Assembly (NCBI RefSeq): GCF_011516635.5
Contig: NZ_CP096255.1
Span: 2,602,501 to 2,666,500 of the forward strand
Origin: Bradyrhizobium barranii subsp. apii
GTDB lineage: Bacteria > Pseudomonadota > Alphaproteobacteria > Rhizobiales > Xanthobacteraceae
Length of the DNA stretch: 64,000 nucleotides
Direction of reading: 5' to 3'
The notes under the pieces are model-generated. The model was not told where the DNA came from, did not search any database, and saw only the letters and a list, made by a program, of their open reading frames with translations. Position 1 is the stretch's first letter, and the number at the start of each line of letters is the position of its first letter. Position numbers and translations under genes: made by a program. Shown piece by piece: positions 52,571-62,744 of the stretch.

Positions 52571-53455
52571 TCAATACCCGCGGCCCCACCAGTAGCAGAA
52601 GCGCTCGATATTGGCGGGAAGGGCGGTCTCGTAATTCGCCCATTTCTCGTATTTCGGCAGCTTCACTTCCTTCATCGCGGTGTCGAAGCATTTGCCGGCA
52701 TCGGCGGCCTTCTTCACCTCTGCGGACAGATCTTCCATGTAGGCGATGTCGTCCTCGACGTCCTTCTTGGTGCCGAAGCGCCCGCCGGCATAGGGATGGC
52801 CGGGGATCATCCGCTCCCAGTCGAGCGATGCCAGCTTCTTCAGCGAGGCGATATACTCGACCGGCGAGGCGTTGTCGGGAATGTTGCGGAACTGCACGGA
52901 CTCGATCGGCGCGAAGTCGACGACGAAGACGATCTTCTCCTTCGGCAACCGCATCACCAGCGAATTGTCGGAGTGGTTGCGGCCGACATAGTTCAGCTCC
53001 AGCGTGGTGCCGCCGAGCGTGATGCTCTTCTTGTCGTCGATCACCTGGTCCGGCATCACGACATCGGCGAGCAGCGAATTCTGCTTCTTCAGCTCGAGCA
53101 GGCGCTCCTTGGTCCGCCGGTGCGCAATGAAGGTGGCACCGAGATCCTTGAAGGGCTGGCCGCCGGCGATGTGGTCGTAATGGTGGTGGCTGTAGATGAC
53201 GTATTTGATCGGCTTGTCAGTGACGGCCTTGATGGCGTCGATATAGGGCTTTGCCGGACGCAAATACGAGATCGGGTCGGTCGCAATCACGCCCTGCGGC
53301 GTCACGATGAACATCGACTGATGACCGCCATAGCGGAAGACGTAGACGTTCTCGGTGCCGTCGACCTTCTTGGTTGAGGTCTGCGGCGGGGTCTGCGCGA
53401 AGGCTGATCCAGTCAGGAGGGCCGCGACAGCGGCGATGCAAAGTAATGCTTTCAT
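52571..53455 (-). CDS. Exported metallo-beta-lactamase-fold hydrolase
   Basis: 294 residues from ATG at 53455, which starts a clear signal peptide (MKALLCIAAVAALLTGSAFAQ); the open frame upstream to 53602 is not coding-like. Zinc motif YSHHHYDHIAGG, further ligands in GRNHSDNSL and VVDFAP, and IPGHPYAGG. Not a canonical beta-lactamase subclass by its motif spacing that I can assign; related exported MBL proteins include quinoprotein relay and lactonase types. Single gene. Confidence 0.88.
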   Translation of the reverse strand: MKALLCIAAVAALLTGSAFAQTPPQTSTKKVDGTENVYVFRYGGHQSMFIVTPQGVIATDPISYLRPAKPYIDAIKAVTDKPIKYVIYSHHHYDHIAGGQPFKDLGATFIAHRRTKERLLELKKQNSLLADVVMPDQVIDDKKSITLGGTTLELNYVGRNHSDNSLVMRLPKEKIVFVVDFAPIESVQFRNIPDNASPVEYIASLKKLASLDWERMIPGHPYAGGRFGTKKDVEDDIAYMEDLSAEVKKAADAGKCFDTAMKEVKLPKYEKWANYETALPANIERFCYWWGRGY

Positions 53456-53638
53456 GTCTTGCTTTCTGGAAATGGATGGAATGCGGAAGGCGGATAGACT
53501 CTCTGACACAAACGCGGCAGGAGGGAATTTATTCCCTGATCCATTGCGACCAATCTGTCGCGATGGGAGGGAACACGTCCTCAAATGTGATACCGGCGCC
53601 ATTGATCCTGCTTGACAGTTTTATGTCACGGGAGGAGC

Positions 53639-53728
53639 ATGGTTTCGGTCGCAAACAAGCGACGCGTTGTCCACCTCAAGAGCAAGGGGAGGTCTATGAC
53701 ACCACCTCCGCAGATCCAGCCGCGTTAA
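53639..53728 (+). CDS. Possible small protein, 29 residues
   Basis: ATG at 53639 preceded by GGGAGGAG, reading MVSVANKRRVVHLKSKGR then SMTPPPQIQPR and TAA. Basic, no membrane segment. Support is only the ribosome binding site and a TTGACA about 27 bases upstream; it may be chance. Confidence 0.2.
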   Translation: MVSVANKRRVVHLKSKGRSMTPPPQIQPR

Positions 53729-53930
53729 GTGCGATGGAGTTCGTTCGGACTATCGCATAGCGGCAGAAACCGCGAACGGCACGCCGGGTAAAGGTTTAGC
53801 GGGCTGCATCAGTGAGGCAAAGCCCCTACCTACCCGGCGCTGTATTTTGCATCACACCGATCGTGTCGGATGGCCGTGATGCGGCCGCTATGACAGGCGC
53901 TTTGACATCCTGCTTTCTCCTCCTCCTCGC

Positions 53931-53960
53931 CGTCATTCCGGGCCGACTCCCGGAATGACG
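53931..53960. repeat. Palindromic repeat family C, copy 2
   Basis: Perfect 12-base arms CGTCATTCCGGG and CCCGGAATGACG with a six-base spacer, identical arms to the copy at 30594 (18-base spacer there). Confidence 0.85.
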
Positions 53961-54177
53961 GGAGGAATTTGTTGTGCGCATCGCACTCGATTGATGTCCG
54001 GCCGCGCGGAGCCGACGGTTCCCGTTCCTGCATTGCGGCAAATGCCAAGAGAATGTCGCCTCGTTGGCCAACTTCCGACACAGCGCCGGGGCGAATAGCG
54101 TCGATACGACATGACGCAGTGCTTCGGCGGCGACAGTCCCGACTCCGCCGGCGCATGCGCTTTTCCAGGGAATCCTC

Positions 54178-56511
54178 GTGTCGCACAAGCTTGCCCCGGC
54201 GTTCCTCGCCGCTCTCTTCATCGCGATCTCATCTCTTTCCACCGTTCGCGCCGAGCCGCCGGCCGCCAATAGGGCCGCCGCACTGTCGCCGGAGGAAGCC
54301 AAGCGGGCGCTGGAGACGCTCCAGGACGACAAAAAACGTGCGCAGATGATCGATACGCTGCGCGTGATCGCGAATGTGCCCGGTCAGCAGCAGCCCGTGC
54401 CCGCCGCGCCCGAGCAGAAATCGCCGATCCCGCTCTCGGCCGACGGCCTTGGCGCACAGCTCCTGCTCACGGTGTCGGAAGAGATCGGCGAGATCTCGCG
54501 CGAAATCGCCGACGTGGCGCGGACGCTGACGCATTTCCCCGCCTTCTATTACTGGATCGTACGGACCGCCAACGATCCCGTTGCCTACAACCTCCTGATC
54601 GAGATCGCGTGGAAGCTCGCGCTGGTGCTCGGCTGCGCCATTGCGGCGGAGTGGGTGATCTTCCGCGCGATCCGGCGGCCCGTTGCCTTCCTGGAAGGAC
54701 GCGTCCCGCAAACCGCGCGCCTGCCGGCGCAGGTGCTGCCCATCGCCGATCCGCCGTCATCGGTCGCCGATGTCACGCCCGCGCCCGAACTGCACAAGCG
54801 CCGCCATAGTCTCGCACGTGTCTGGCAATTGCTGCTGCGGCTGCCCTTCGTGCTCGGGCGTCTCCTGCTCGAACTGCTCCCCGTGTTCGTCTTCATCGGC
54901 GTCGCAACCGCACTGCTCGGCACGGAGATCGGCGATCCCGCAACCGTTCGCCTCGTGATCCTCGCCGTCGTCAATGCCTACGCCTTCTCGCGCGGGCTCA
55001 TCTGTGTCGTTCGCGCGCTGGCGGGGCCGTTTGGCCTCGTTCCGGTTCGGGCAGAAACTGCGGCCTATATCGAGATCTGGGCGCGGCGCATCGTCGGCGT
55101 CGGCGTCTCCGGCATCGCCTTCGCCAATGTGGCGCTGCTGCTCGGCCTGCATCGTGCCGGCTATGCCGCGCTGCTGCGCATGGTGTTGCTGGTCGTGCAT
55201 CTCTTCGTCGTCGTCATCATCCTGCAATGCCGCCGCCAGGTCGCCGAAGCCATCCGCGCGCCGGCGGAGCGGCAGGGGATCGCGGCGCGCCTGCGCAACC
55301 GCATTGCCGGCGGCTGGCACTATCTCGCCATCGCGCTCGACCTCGCGCTGTGGGCGGTCTGGGCGCTCAACATCCGCAATGGCTATTCGCTGCTGCTGCA
55401 ATATTTCGTCGGCACCGTCGTGGTGGCGCTGATCACGCGCGTCGCCATCATGGTGACGCTGAGCCTGATCGACCGCGGCTTCCGCATCAAGCCGGAGATC
55501 CTCCAGCGCTTTCCGGGCCTCGAGATCCGCGCCAACCGCTATCTGCCGCTGCTGCGCAAGATCGTATCCAGCGTGATCGCGTTCATCGGCTTCGTGGCCG
55601 TGCTCGAAGTCTGGGGCGTCGACGCCATCGTCTGGTTCTATGGGGGCCAGATCGGCGGCCGGCTGATTTCGGCGGTGGCGACCATCGGCATCGCCGTGCT
55701 CATTGCTGCCGCCATCTGGGAAGCCAGCAACGCGCTGCTGGATCGCCAGATCAATACGCTGTCACGCGACGGGCACTACGCCCGCGCGGCGCGCCTGCGC
55801 ACGTTCCAGCCGATGCTGCGGACCGCGCTGCTCTGCCTGATCGCCACCGTCGTCGGCCTCACCGCGCTGAGCGAGATCGGCGTCAACGTCGCGCCGCTGC
55901 TGGCCGGCGCCGGCATCGTCGGCATCGCCATCGGCTTCGGCTCGCAAAAGCTGGTGCAGGATCTCATCACCGGCCTGTTCCTGCTGCTGGAGAACACAGT
56001 CCAGGTCGGCGATAACGTCAGCGTCTCCGGGCTGTCCGGCGTGGTCGAGAACGTGTCGATCCGCACCATTCGTCTGCGCGCCGGCGACGGCGCCGTGCAC
56101 ATCGTGCCGTTCAGCGCGGTGACGACCATCACCAATGCCAGCCGCGGCGCCGGCAATGCGTCCGTCAGCGTCAATGTCGCCTACAAGGAAGACACTGACC
56201 GCGCCGGCCAGATCCTCAAGGACATCGTCGAGGAGATGCGCCGCGAGCCGGAGTTTCGCGCGGCAATTCGCGGCGACCTCGAACTGTGGGGCATCGACAA
56301 GGTCGATGGTGCCATGGTGTCGATCGTCGGCCAGATCCGCTGCACGGAGGCCGGCCGCTGGCCGGTCCAGCGCGAATTCAACCGCCGCATGAAGCTGCGC
56401 TTCCAGCAGAACGGCATCGAGGTCGCATCCCCGGTCCAGACCATCCTGATGCAGATCGCGCCGCCGGCTGATGGCGCCGCCAATCTGGCCCCGCGGCGGG
56501 CGGCTGGTTAG
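54178..56511 (+). CDS. Large MscS-family mechanosensitive channel
   Basis: 777 residues from GTG at 54178. Signal peptide at about 1-26, a periplasmic or linker helix region, and about ten hydrophobic segments from 150 to 600. Then the MscS core: pore helix LLAGAGIVGIAIGFGSQKLVQDLITGLFLLLENTVQVGDNV (about 575-615), a beta domain (VVENVSIRTIRLRAGDGAVHIVPFSAV) and a C-terminal alpha/beta domain. Opens under membrane tension to release solutes on osmotic downshift. Size and topology resemble the YbiO/MscM-type long members. No linked gene. Confidence 0.92.
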   Translation: MSHKLAPAFLAALFIAISSLSTVRAEPPAANRAAALSPEEAKRALETLQDDKKRAQMIDTLRVIANVPGQQQPVPAAPEQKSPIPLSADGLGAQLLLTVSEEIGEISREIADVARTLTHFPAFYYWIVRTANDPVAYNLLIEIAWKLALVLGCAIAAEWVIFRAIRRPVAFLEGRVPQTARLPAQVLPIADPPSSVADVTPAPELHKRRHSLARVWQLLLRLPFVLGRLLLELLPVFVFIGVATALLGTEIGDPATVRLVILAVVNAYAFSRGLICVVRALAGPFGLVPVRAETAAYIEIWARRIVGVGVSGIAFANVALLLGLHRAGYAALLRMVLLVVHLFVVVIILQCRRQVAEAIRAPAERQGIAARLRNRIAGGWHYLAIALDLALWAVWALNIRNGYSLLLQYFVGTVVVALITRVAIMVTLSLIDRGFRIKPEILQRFPGLEIRANRYLPLLRKIVSSVIAFIGFVAVLEVWGVDAIVWFYGGQIGGRLISAVATIGIAVLIAAAIWEASNALLDRQINTLSRDGHYARAARLRTFQPMLRTALLCLIATVVGLTALSEIGVNVAPLLAGAGIVGIAIGFGSQKLVQDLITGLFLLLENTVQVGDNVSVSGLSGVVENVSIRTIRLRAGDGAVHIVPFSAVTTITNASRGAGNASVSVNVAYKEDTDRAGQILKDIVEEMRREPEFRAAIRGDLELWGIDKVDGAMVSIVGQIRCTEAGRWPVQREFNRRMKLRFQQNGIEVASPVQTILMQIAPPADGAANLAPRRAAG

Positions 56512-56610
56512 CGCGCGGCATAATTTCCAGCTTGCCTCTGCCCGCCCGGCAGCGTTCACTCCGGCCCCAGCCCGCTGACAACATGCGGGCGATGAAAAAG
56601 GGTGGATGGA

Positions 56611-57609
56611 ATGCAGGGGCTGTGGGCCGGACTACGTGGTCATGTGATCGTCATTTGCGCATTGATCGGATCCGCGGCGTGGGCCGTACCGGCGGGCGCC
56701 CAGCCGTTCCCGTCGCGCCCCATCACCCTCGTGGTGCCGTTCGCGGCGGGCGGCCCGACCGACACGCTGGCGCGGATCCTGTCCGAGCGGATCGCCGCTC
56801 AGCTGCACGCGACCGTCGTGGTCGAGAACGTGGCCGGTGCCTCCGGCAGCATTGCGGGCGCCCGCGTCGCGCGCGCGACGCCTGACGGCACGACGATCAC
56901 GATCGGCCATTGGGGCACGCATGTGCTGAACGGCGCGATCTTCAAGCTGCCTTATGATGTGATCGCCGATTTCGAGCCGGTCGCGACGATCGCGATGGGA
57001 ACGCAGCTGATCGTCGGCCGGAAGTCGCTCGAGGCCAACAATCTGAAAGAGATGATTGCGTGGCTGAAGGCGAGCCCCGGCAAGGCGACTGCTGGCACGG
57101 CTGGTGCCGGCACGGGCGCGCACGTCGCAGGCGTCTTCTTCAAGGAGAAGACCGGCGCCGATTTCCAGTTCGTGCCTTATCGCGGCGCCGGACCCGCCAT
57201 GATCGATCTCGTTGCAGGCCAGATCGACATCATGTTCGGCCAGGCCTCGAACTCGCTGCCGCAATACAAGAACGGCGCGATCAAGGCGTTCGCAGTGACG
57301 TCGCCGACGCGGCTCGCGTCCGCGCCTGATATCCCGACCGTCGACGAGGCGGGCCTGCCCGGTCTCTACATCTCCTACTGGCACGGCATCTGGGCACCGA
57401 AGAACACGCCGAAGGAGATCGTCACAAAGCTCAACGCGGCCTTCGTCGCGGTGCTTGCCGATCCCGTTGTCAAGCAGCGTTTCGCCGAATTGGGGCAGGA
57501 GATTCCGCCTGCCGACCAGCAATCGCCTTCGGCGCTCGGCGCATTCCAGAAGGCGGAGACCGAGAAATGGTGGCCGATCGTGAAGGCCGCCGACATCAAG
57601 CCCGAGTAG
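56611..57609 (+). CDS. TctC/Bug-family substrate-binding protein, orphan
   Basis: 332 residues from ATG at 56611 (GTG at 56602 possible). Signal peptide ends at PAGAQPFP, followed by RPITLVVPFAAGGPTDTLARIL and YRGAGPAMIDLVAGQIDIMFGQ. Same family as the tctC at 14460 and recognisably similar, but with no TctA/TctB gene nearby. Orphan Bug proteins are common in Bradyrhizobium and may share membrane subunits or act as sensors. Confidence 0.92.
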   Translation: MQGLWAGLRGHVIVICALIGSAAWAVPAGAQPFPSRPITLVVPFAAGGPTDTLARILSERIAAQLHATVVVENVAGASGSIAGARVARATPDGTTITIGHWGTHVLNGAIFKLPYDVIADFEPVATIAMGTQLIVGRKSLEANNLKEMIAWLKASPGKATAGTAGAGTGAHVAGVFFKEKTGADFQFVPYRGAGPAMIDLVAGQIDIMFGQASNSLPQYKNGAIKAFAVTSPTRLASAPDIPTVDEAGLPGLYISYWHGIWAPKNTPKEIVTKLNAAFVAVLADPVVKQRFAELGQEIPPADQQSPSALGAFQKAETEKWWPIVKAADIKPE

Positions 57610-57720
57610 TCCAGCTGCGTTAACCTCTTCTCGCGCGCAAATGCCGGCTTTTCGCGAAATCTCGCTGCGGTGCGAGATCACAATCGAGCCTTGAGTCTCT
57701 ACGTCCTTGATCTCAGGTGA

Positions 57721-59425
<1,705 letters not shown>

Positions 59426-59457
59426 CGCTCACAATTTCAGCCGAACGTGTGGAGGCA

Positions 59458-59622
59458 GCCCCTCACCCCAACCCTCTCCCCGTAAGAACGGGGCGAGGGA
59501 GCGCGACGGTGGCGCGTCCCTTACATCGATAGCAGCCAGATCGTTCGCGGTGACGCTTCTTAACCTCTCCCCGCTCTTCAGCGGGGAGAGGTCGGATCGC
59601 GTGAGCGATCCGGGTGAGGGGC
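59458..59622. repeat. Palindromic repeat family F
   Basis: Outer arms GCCCCTCACCC (59458-59468) and GGGTGAGGGGC (59612-59622). Inside, a perfect 12-bp hairpin CCTCTCCCCGCT / AGCGGGGAGAGG at 59564-59591 and a second CTCTCCCCGT / ACGGGGCGAG hairpin near 59472-59497. Confidence 0.8.
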
Positions 59623-59732
59623 AAGGCACGCTGCTGGCCAAAATCGAAAGTTTATCCGTCTCGTCAGGCCGGCCCACGACACCAGTTTAGGTGGAATCGC
59701 CGTTGCGTAGCGCGGCCGCATATGCGACGATC

Positions 59733-59744
59733 TGTAGCGTTACA
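59733..59744. promoter_or_regulatory. Candidate BlaI operator
   Basis: TGTAGCGTTACA, a dyad with arms TGTA / TACA, 29 bases upstream of the blaI start. BlaI/MecI/CopY repressors recognise short TACA/TGTA dyads and autoregulate, so position and form fit. Single site; regulator binding is inferred. Confidence 0.5.
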
Positions 59745-59773
59745 AGAAAACTCAATCCGCAAGGTCAAATGCC

Positions 59774-60166
59774 ATGGACGATCGTTTGCCCGAACTGGGC
59801 GACCTCGAGCACGAGGTCATGCAATTGGTTTGGGCCCATGGTCCCGTTACGGCCGAGGTCGTGCGCGAGCGGCTGTCGCGGCGTCTGAAGGAATCCACGG
59901 TCCGCACGGTGCTGCGCCGGCTGGAAGAAAAGGGCTATGCTCGGCACACCGTGGACGGACGCACCTATGTCTACCACGCTGCGGAAGAGCGCGCGCGGGT
60001 CGCGGCCAAGGCGGTGCAGCGTATCGTCGACTGGTTCTGCAACGGCTCGATGGAGGAAGTGCTCGTCGGCATGGTGGACAATGCGATGCTCGACCAGCAG
60101 CAGCTGCGTACACTGGCCGACCAGGTGGCCAAGGCGAAGAAGGCGAGGGGAGTGAAGAAAGAATGA
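59774..60166 (+). CDS. blaI: BlaI/MecI/CopY-family transcriptional repressor
   Basis: 130 residues. Winged helix at about 1-75: LPELGDLEHEVMQLVWAHGPVTAEVVRERLS, STVRTVLRRLEEKGYARHTVDGRTYVYHA, the family signature. The C-terminal part dimerises and is the region cleaved or inactivated in the BlaR1 pathway. Overlaps the M56 peptidase gene by four bases (ATGA), the standard repressor/sensor arrangement. Confidence 0.95.
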   Translation: MDDRLPELGDLEHEVMQLVWAHGPVTAEVVRERLSRRLKESTVRTVLRRLEEKGYARHTVDGRTYVYHAAEERARVAAKAVQRIVDWFCNGSMEEVLVGMVDNAMLDQQQLRTLADQVAKAKKARGVKKE

Positions 60167-62682
60167 TCGCAACTCTGGCTGAGGCGGCGCTACGCTCCTT
60201 CGTGCTGGGAGGCGTCGTCTGGTTCGGTCTCAACCTGTTTCGCGTGCGCAATCCGCACGTCCACATGACGGCGTGGGTCGTCGTGCTGCTGGCATCGCTG
60301 GCGATGCCCTTCGTCATGCATTGGCCGACGCTGACGATCACCCGGATGCCTTTGCCGGTATCCGTGCCGGATGATTTCCTGCCGGCCGACATCTCGATGC
60401 TGGGGGCCCCGCAACCCGCGCTGCCGATTCCGCCGGGCGCGGCTGTCGTGGCGCCGGCAAAAGCTGTTGTATCGATCAATTGGTGGCTGGTCGCCACCAT
60501 CGTCTATGCCGGCGTCGCCGGCGCGTTGCTGCTGCGGCTGGCCATCGGTCTCTGCCTGACCTGGCGTCTGGCACGCGCGGCAAGGCCGATGAGCGGCCCG
60601 CAGCTGATCGACGCCGACGTGCGCGTCAGCCGCGAGGTCGGCGGTCCCGTCACGTTCGGCTCGACCATTCTGGTGCCGCCGCAGTTCTCCGGCTGGGATG
60701 CGAAGAAGCGCCTCGCGGTGCTTGCGCATGAGGGCGCGCACGTCGCCAATCGCGATTTCTATGTCCTGCTGCTCGCCTCGCTCAACCGTGCAGTGTTCTG
60801 GTTCAGTCCGTTCTCGTGGTGGCAGCTCGCGCGCCTTGCCGAGCTCGCCGAGATCATCAGCGACGCCGAGGCGATCGAAGTCATCGACGACCGGTGGTCC
60901 TATGCCGAAATCCTGCTCGATGTCGCAACCAGCGTAAATCCGCGGCCGGTGGAGCTCGCGATGGCGCGGGTATCGACCGTGCGCGCACGCGTCGAGCGCA
61001 TCATCGCGGCCGCCGCCATGCCCGTCGCGGTCGGCTGGCGCAAGCGGCTGTGGATCGCGGCCGCGATCATTCCGGCTGTGATCGTGTCCGCCGGCATGAT
61101 CGCCTATCGCCCCCCGGATCCCGTGCCCGTCGCTGCGGATACCGGCGAGGTGCCGGCCCAGCATTACCGCCCCTTCGTCAATTTCTACGCCATGGGTCCT
61201 GCCTCGGTGTTCGCCATCTTCCGCGAGGGCGACGACCTTTACGGCCAGCTCACCGGACAGCGCAGGCTGCGCCTGACGGTTGGCAGTGACGGCACCGCGG
61301 CCTACGCGGCCTCGTCCGGCGAGATCACGTTCCCGCTCGATGCGGAGCGCCGCTCCTCTGAGCTGACGCTGCGCATGAACGGCCGCGATATCCGCGCCGT
61401 TCGCGTCGCCGAGATGCCGACGGCGGCCGTCGATCCCGCGTCGCTCGATCAATATGTCGGCTGGTACAGGATCGCGCCGAACCGCGTGCTCACGCTGCGG
61501 CGTGACGGCGATCGTCTCTGGTTGCGTGAGACGGGACAGGGCGCAACGCAGGTCCTCGCCGAGGGCGCTGACGCCTTCTCCTTCCGCGGCGACCATCTCT
61601 TGATCTTCCTGCGCGACGAGCAGTCGAAGGTTGCACGCGTGCTGGTGCAGAGCGCGATGTTCGGCGCTCGCCTCGCGCCTCGCGTCGATGCGGCGGTGGC
61701 GCAGGCGGTCGAGGCGGACTTCACGCGCCGCCTTGCGGAAGTTCCTGACAGGTTCAGGGAGCAAGTCCCGGTCGCGGGCGGCAAGGAGATGATCTTGCGC
61801 GGGATCGAAGACCTGCGCGCCGGAACGCCGAACTACGATCGCATGAGCGCGCCGCTCGCGGCCAAGGTCCACCGGCAGCTCAATGAAATGCGCGAGGCGT
61901 TCCAGGCGCTCGGCGTGGTGGAATCGATCTTCTTCCGCGGCGTCGGCCCTGGCGGCTATGACATCTATGGCGCGAAGTTCGAGAACGGCACGGCAGAATT
62001 CCGCCTGATGATCGAGCCCGACGGCAAGGCCGGCGACGTCATCTTCCGGCCCGACGGCAATGACGAGCTCGGCGGTATCGTGCCTTGCTCGGAGGAAGCG
62101 CGCGTGCGCGGCCACGCCGGCACTTCGCCGATCAGGATCATGGTCTATAACGAGATGGGCGACGACATCCAGGTCTTCAATCTCGACGCCGATGGCAATC
62201 GCAGGATGCAGAGCACCGTCAGGCCCAACGTGTCCTGGGCGTCCACGACCACCGTGAACAATCCCTGGGTGATTGCCGACAAGTCTGGGCGGTGCCTCGA
62301 GGTCCTGCTGCCGGGGCGGCAGACCCGCTTCCACAATGTCGAAGCGTCGAACATCGGCGCGCGGCCGGGGCGCGCGGCGCGCCGCGCCGTTCCGATCGCC
62401 AATGGCGAGGAGATGCTGCGCCGCTATATCGAAGGCGTCGGCAAGGGGCAGCCGGACTACGAGCGCATGACGTCGGAGGTGGCGGACATCACGCGTCAGC
62501 AGCTTCCGTTCGACCAGGCGATCCTGGCGCGGCTCGGCGCATTGCGCGCGGTTTCGTTCCGTGGCGTCACCGCGCTCGACAGCGACATCTATGTCGCCCA
62601 GTTCGCCAACGGCTCGGCGGAATGGCGCATCGGCGTCAGGAACGGCACGATCACGAAGATCGCGCTCGGACCCAATTTCTAG
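60163..62682 (+). CDS. M56 (BlaR1-like) membrane metallopeptidase with DUF3471-like and VHL-beta-like C-terminal region
   Basis: 839 residues from ATG at 60163; the open frame runs back to 59614 antisense to none but across blaI in another frame and is not the start. Domains seen: N-terminal membrane helices (about 10-55, 105-135); M56 peptidase with zinc site HEGAH at 189-193 in AVLAHEGAHVANRDFY and acidic EIISDAEAIE at 230-239; a last membrane helix at about 296-315. The extracytoplasmic part has lipocalin/DUF3471-like strands (335-510, e.g. LDQYVGWYRIAPNRVLTLRRDGDRLWL); module A 536-633; a VHL-beta-like segment about 655-720; module B 742-838, similar to A. No penicillin-binding domain. 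Coupled to blaI; presumably senses a signal and triggers loss of BlaI. Confidence 0.85.
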   Translation: MIATLAEAALRSFVLGGVVWFGLNLFRVRNPHVHMTAWVVVLLASLAMPFVMHWPTLTITRMPLPVSVPDDFLPADISMLGAPQPALPIPPGAAVVAPAKAVVSINWWLVATIVYAGVAGALLLRLAIGLCLTWRLARAARPMSGPQLIDADVRVSREVGGPVTFGSTILVPPQFSGWDAKKRLAVLAHEGAHVANRDFYVLLLASLNRAVFWFSPFSWWQLARLAELAEIISDAEAIEVIDDRWSYAEILLDVATSVNPRPVELAMARVSTVRARVERIIAAAAMPVAVGWRKRLWIAAAIIPAVIVSAGMIAYRPPDPVPVAADTGEVPAQHYRPFVNFYAMGPASVFAIFREGDDLYGQLTGQRRLRLTVGSDGTAAYAASSGEITFPLDAERRSSELTLRMNGRDIRAVRVAEMPTAAVDPASLDQYVGWYRIAPNRVLTLRRDGDRLWLRETGQGATQVLAEGADAFSFRGDHLLIFLRDEQSKVARVLVQSAMFGARLAPRVDAAVAQAVEADFTRRLAEVPDRFREQVPVAGGKEMILRGIEDLRAGTPNYDRMSAPLAAKVHRQLNEMREAFQALGVVESIFFRGVGPGGYDIYGAKFENGTAEFRLMIEPDGKAGDVIFRPDGNDELGGIVPCSEEARVRGHAGTSPIRIMVYNEMGDDIQVFNLDADGNRRMQSTVRPNVSWASTTTVNNPWVIADKSGRCLEVLLPGRQTRFHNVEASNIGARPGRAARRAVPIANGEEMLRRYIEGVGKGQPDYERMTSEVADITRQQLPFDQAILARLGALRAVSFRGVTALDSDIYVAQFANGSAEWRIGVRNGTITKIALGPNF

Positions 62683-62744
62683 CGGTTCACATCTGCCGCA
62701 GGAGTGCCTGCTCAGACTTGTTGTGCTTCTGCGGAGACTGCGGA

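Larger units (their letters stand above)
53456..54177. other. Long intergenic stretch upstream of the mscS-type gene
   Basis: 722 bases, the longest gap here. Contents: palindrome C copy 2 (53931-53960), a possible 29-codon ORF at 53639, and otherwise no frame with protein-like composition. A consensus -35 hexamer TTGACA occurs at about 53612 without a convincing -10. Confidence 0.55.
59426..59773. other. Intergenic stretch with repeat F and the blaI upstream region
   Basis: 348 bases. The first half is repeat F (59458-59622). The last 130 bases lead into blaI and contain a dyad at 59733. No gene seen. Confidence 0.6.

Noticed and set aside
57659..57678. ATCTCGC / GCGAGAT hairpin after the orphan tctC
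   Set aside because: Only seven base pairs, no T run, and distant from the stop codon; not called as a terminator.
59458..59622. CRISPR-like spacing in the repeat region before blaI
   Set aside because: The element consists of inverted repeats, not regularly spaced direct repeats, and no cas genes are present.
59614..62682. Apparent 1022-residue protein
   Set aside because: The first 183 residues are arginine-rich nonsense read out of frame through blaI; the M56 protein starts at 60163 overlapping the blaI stop.
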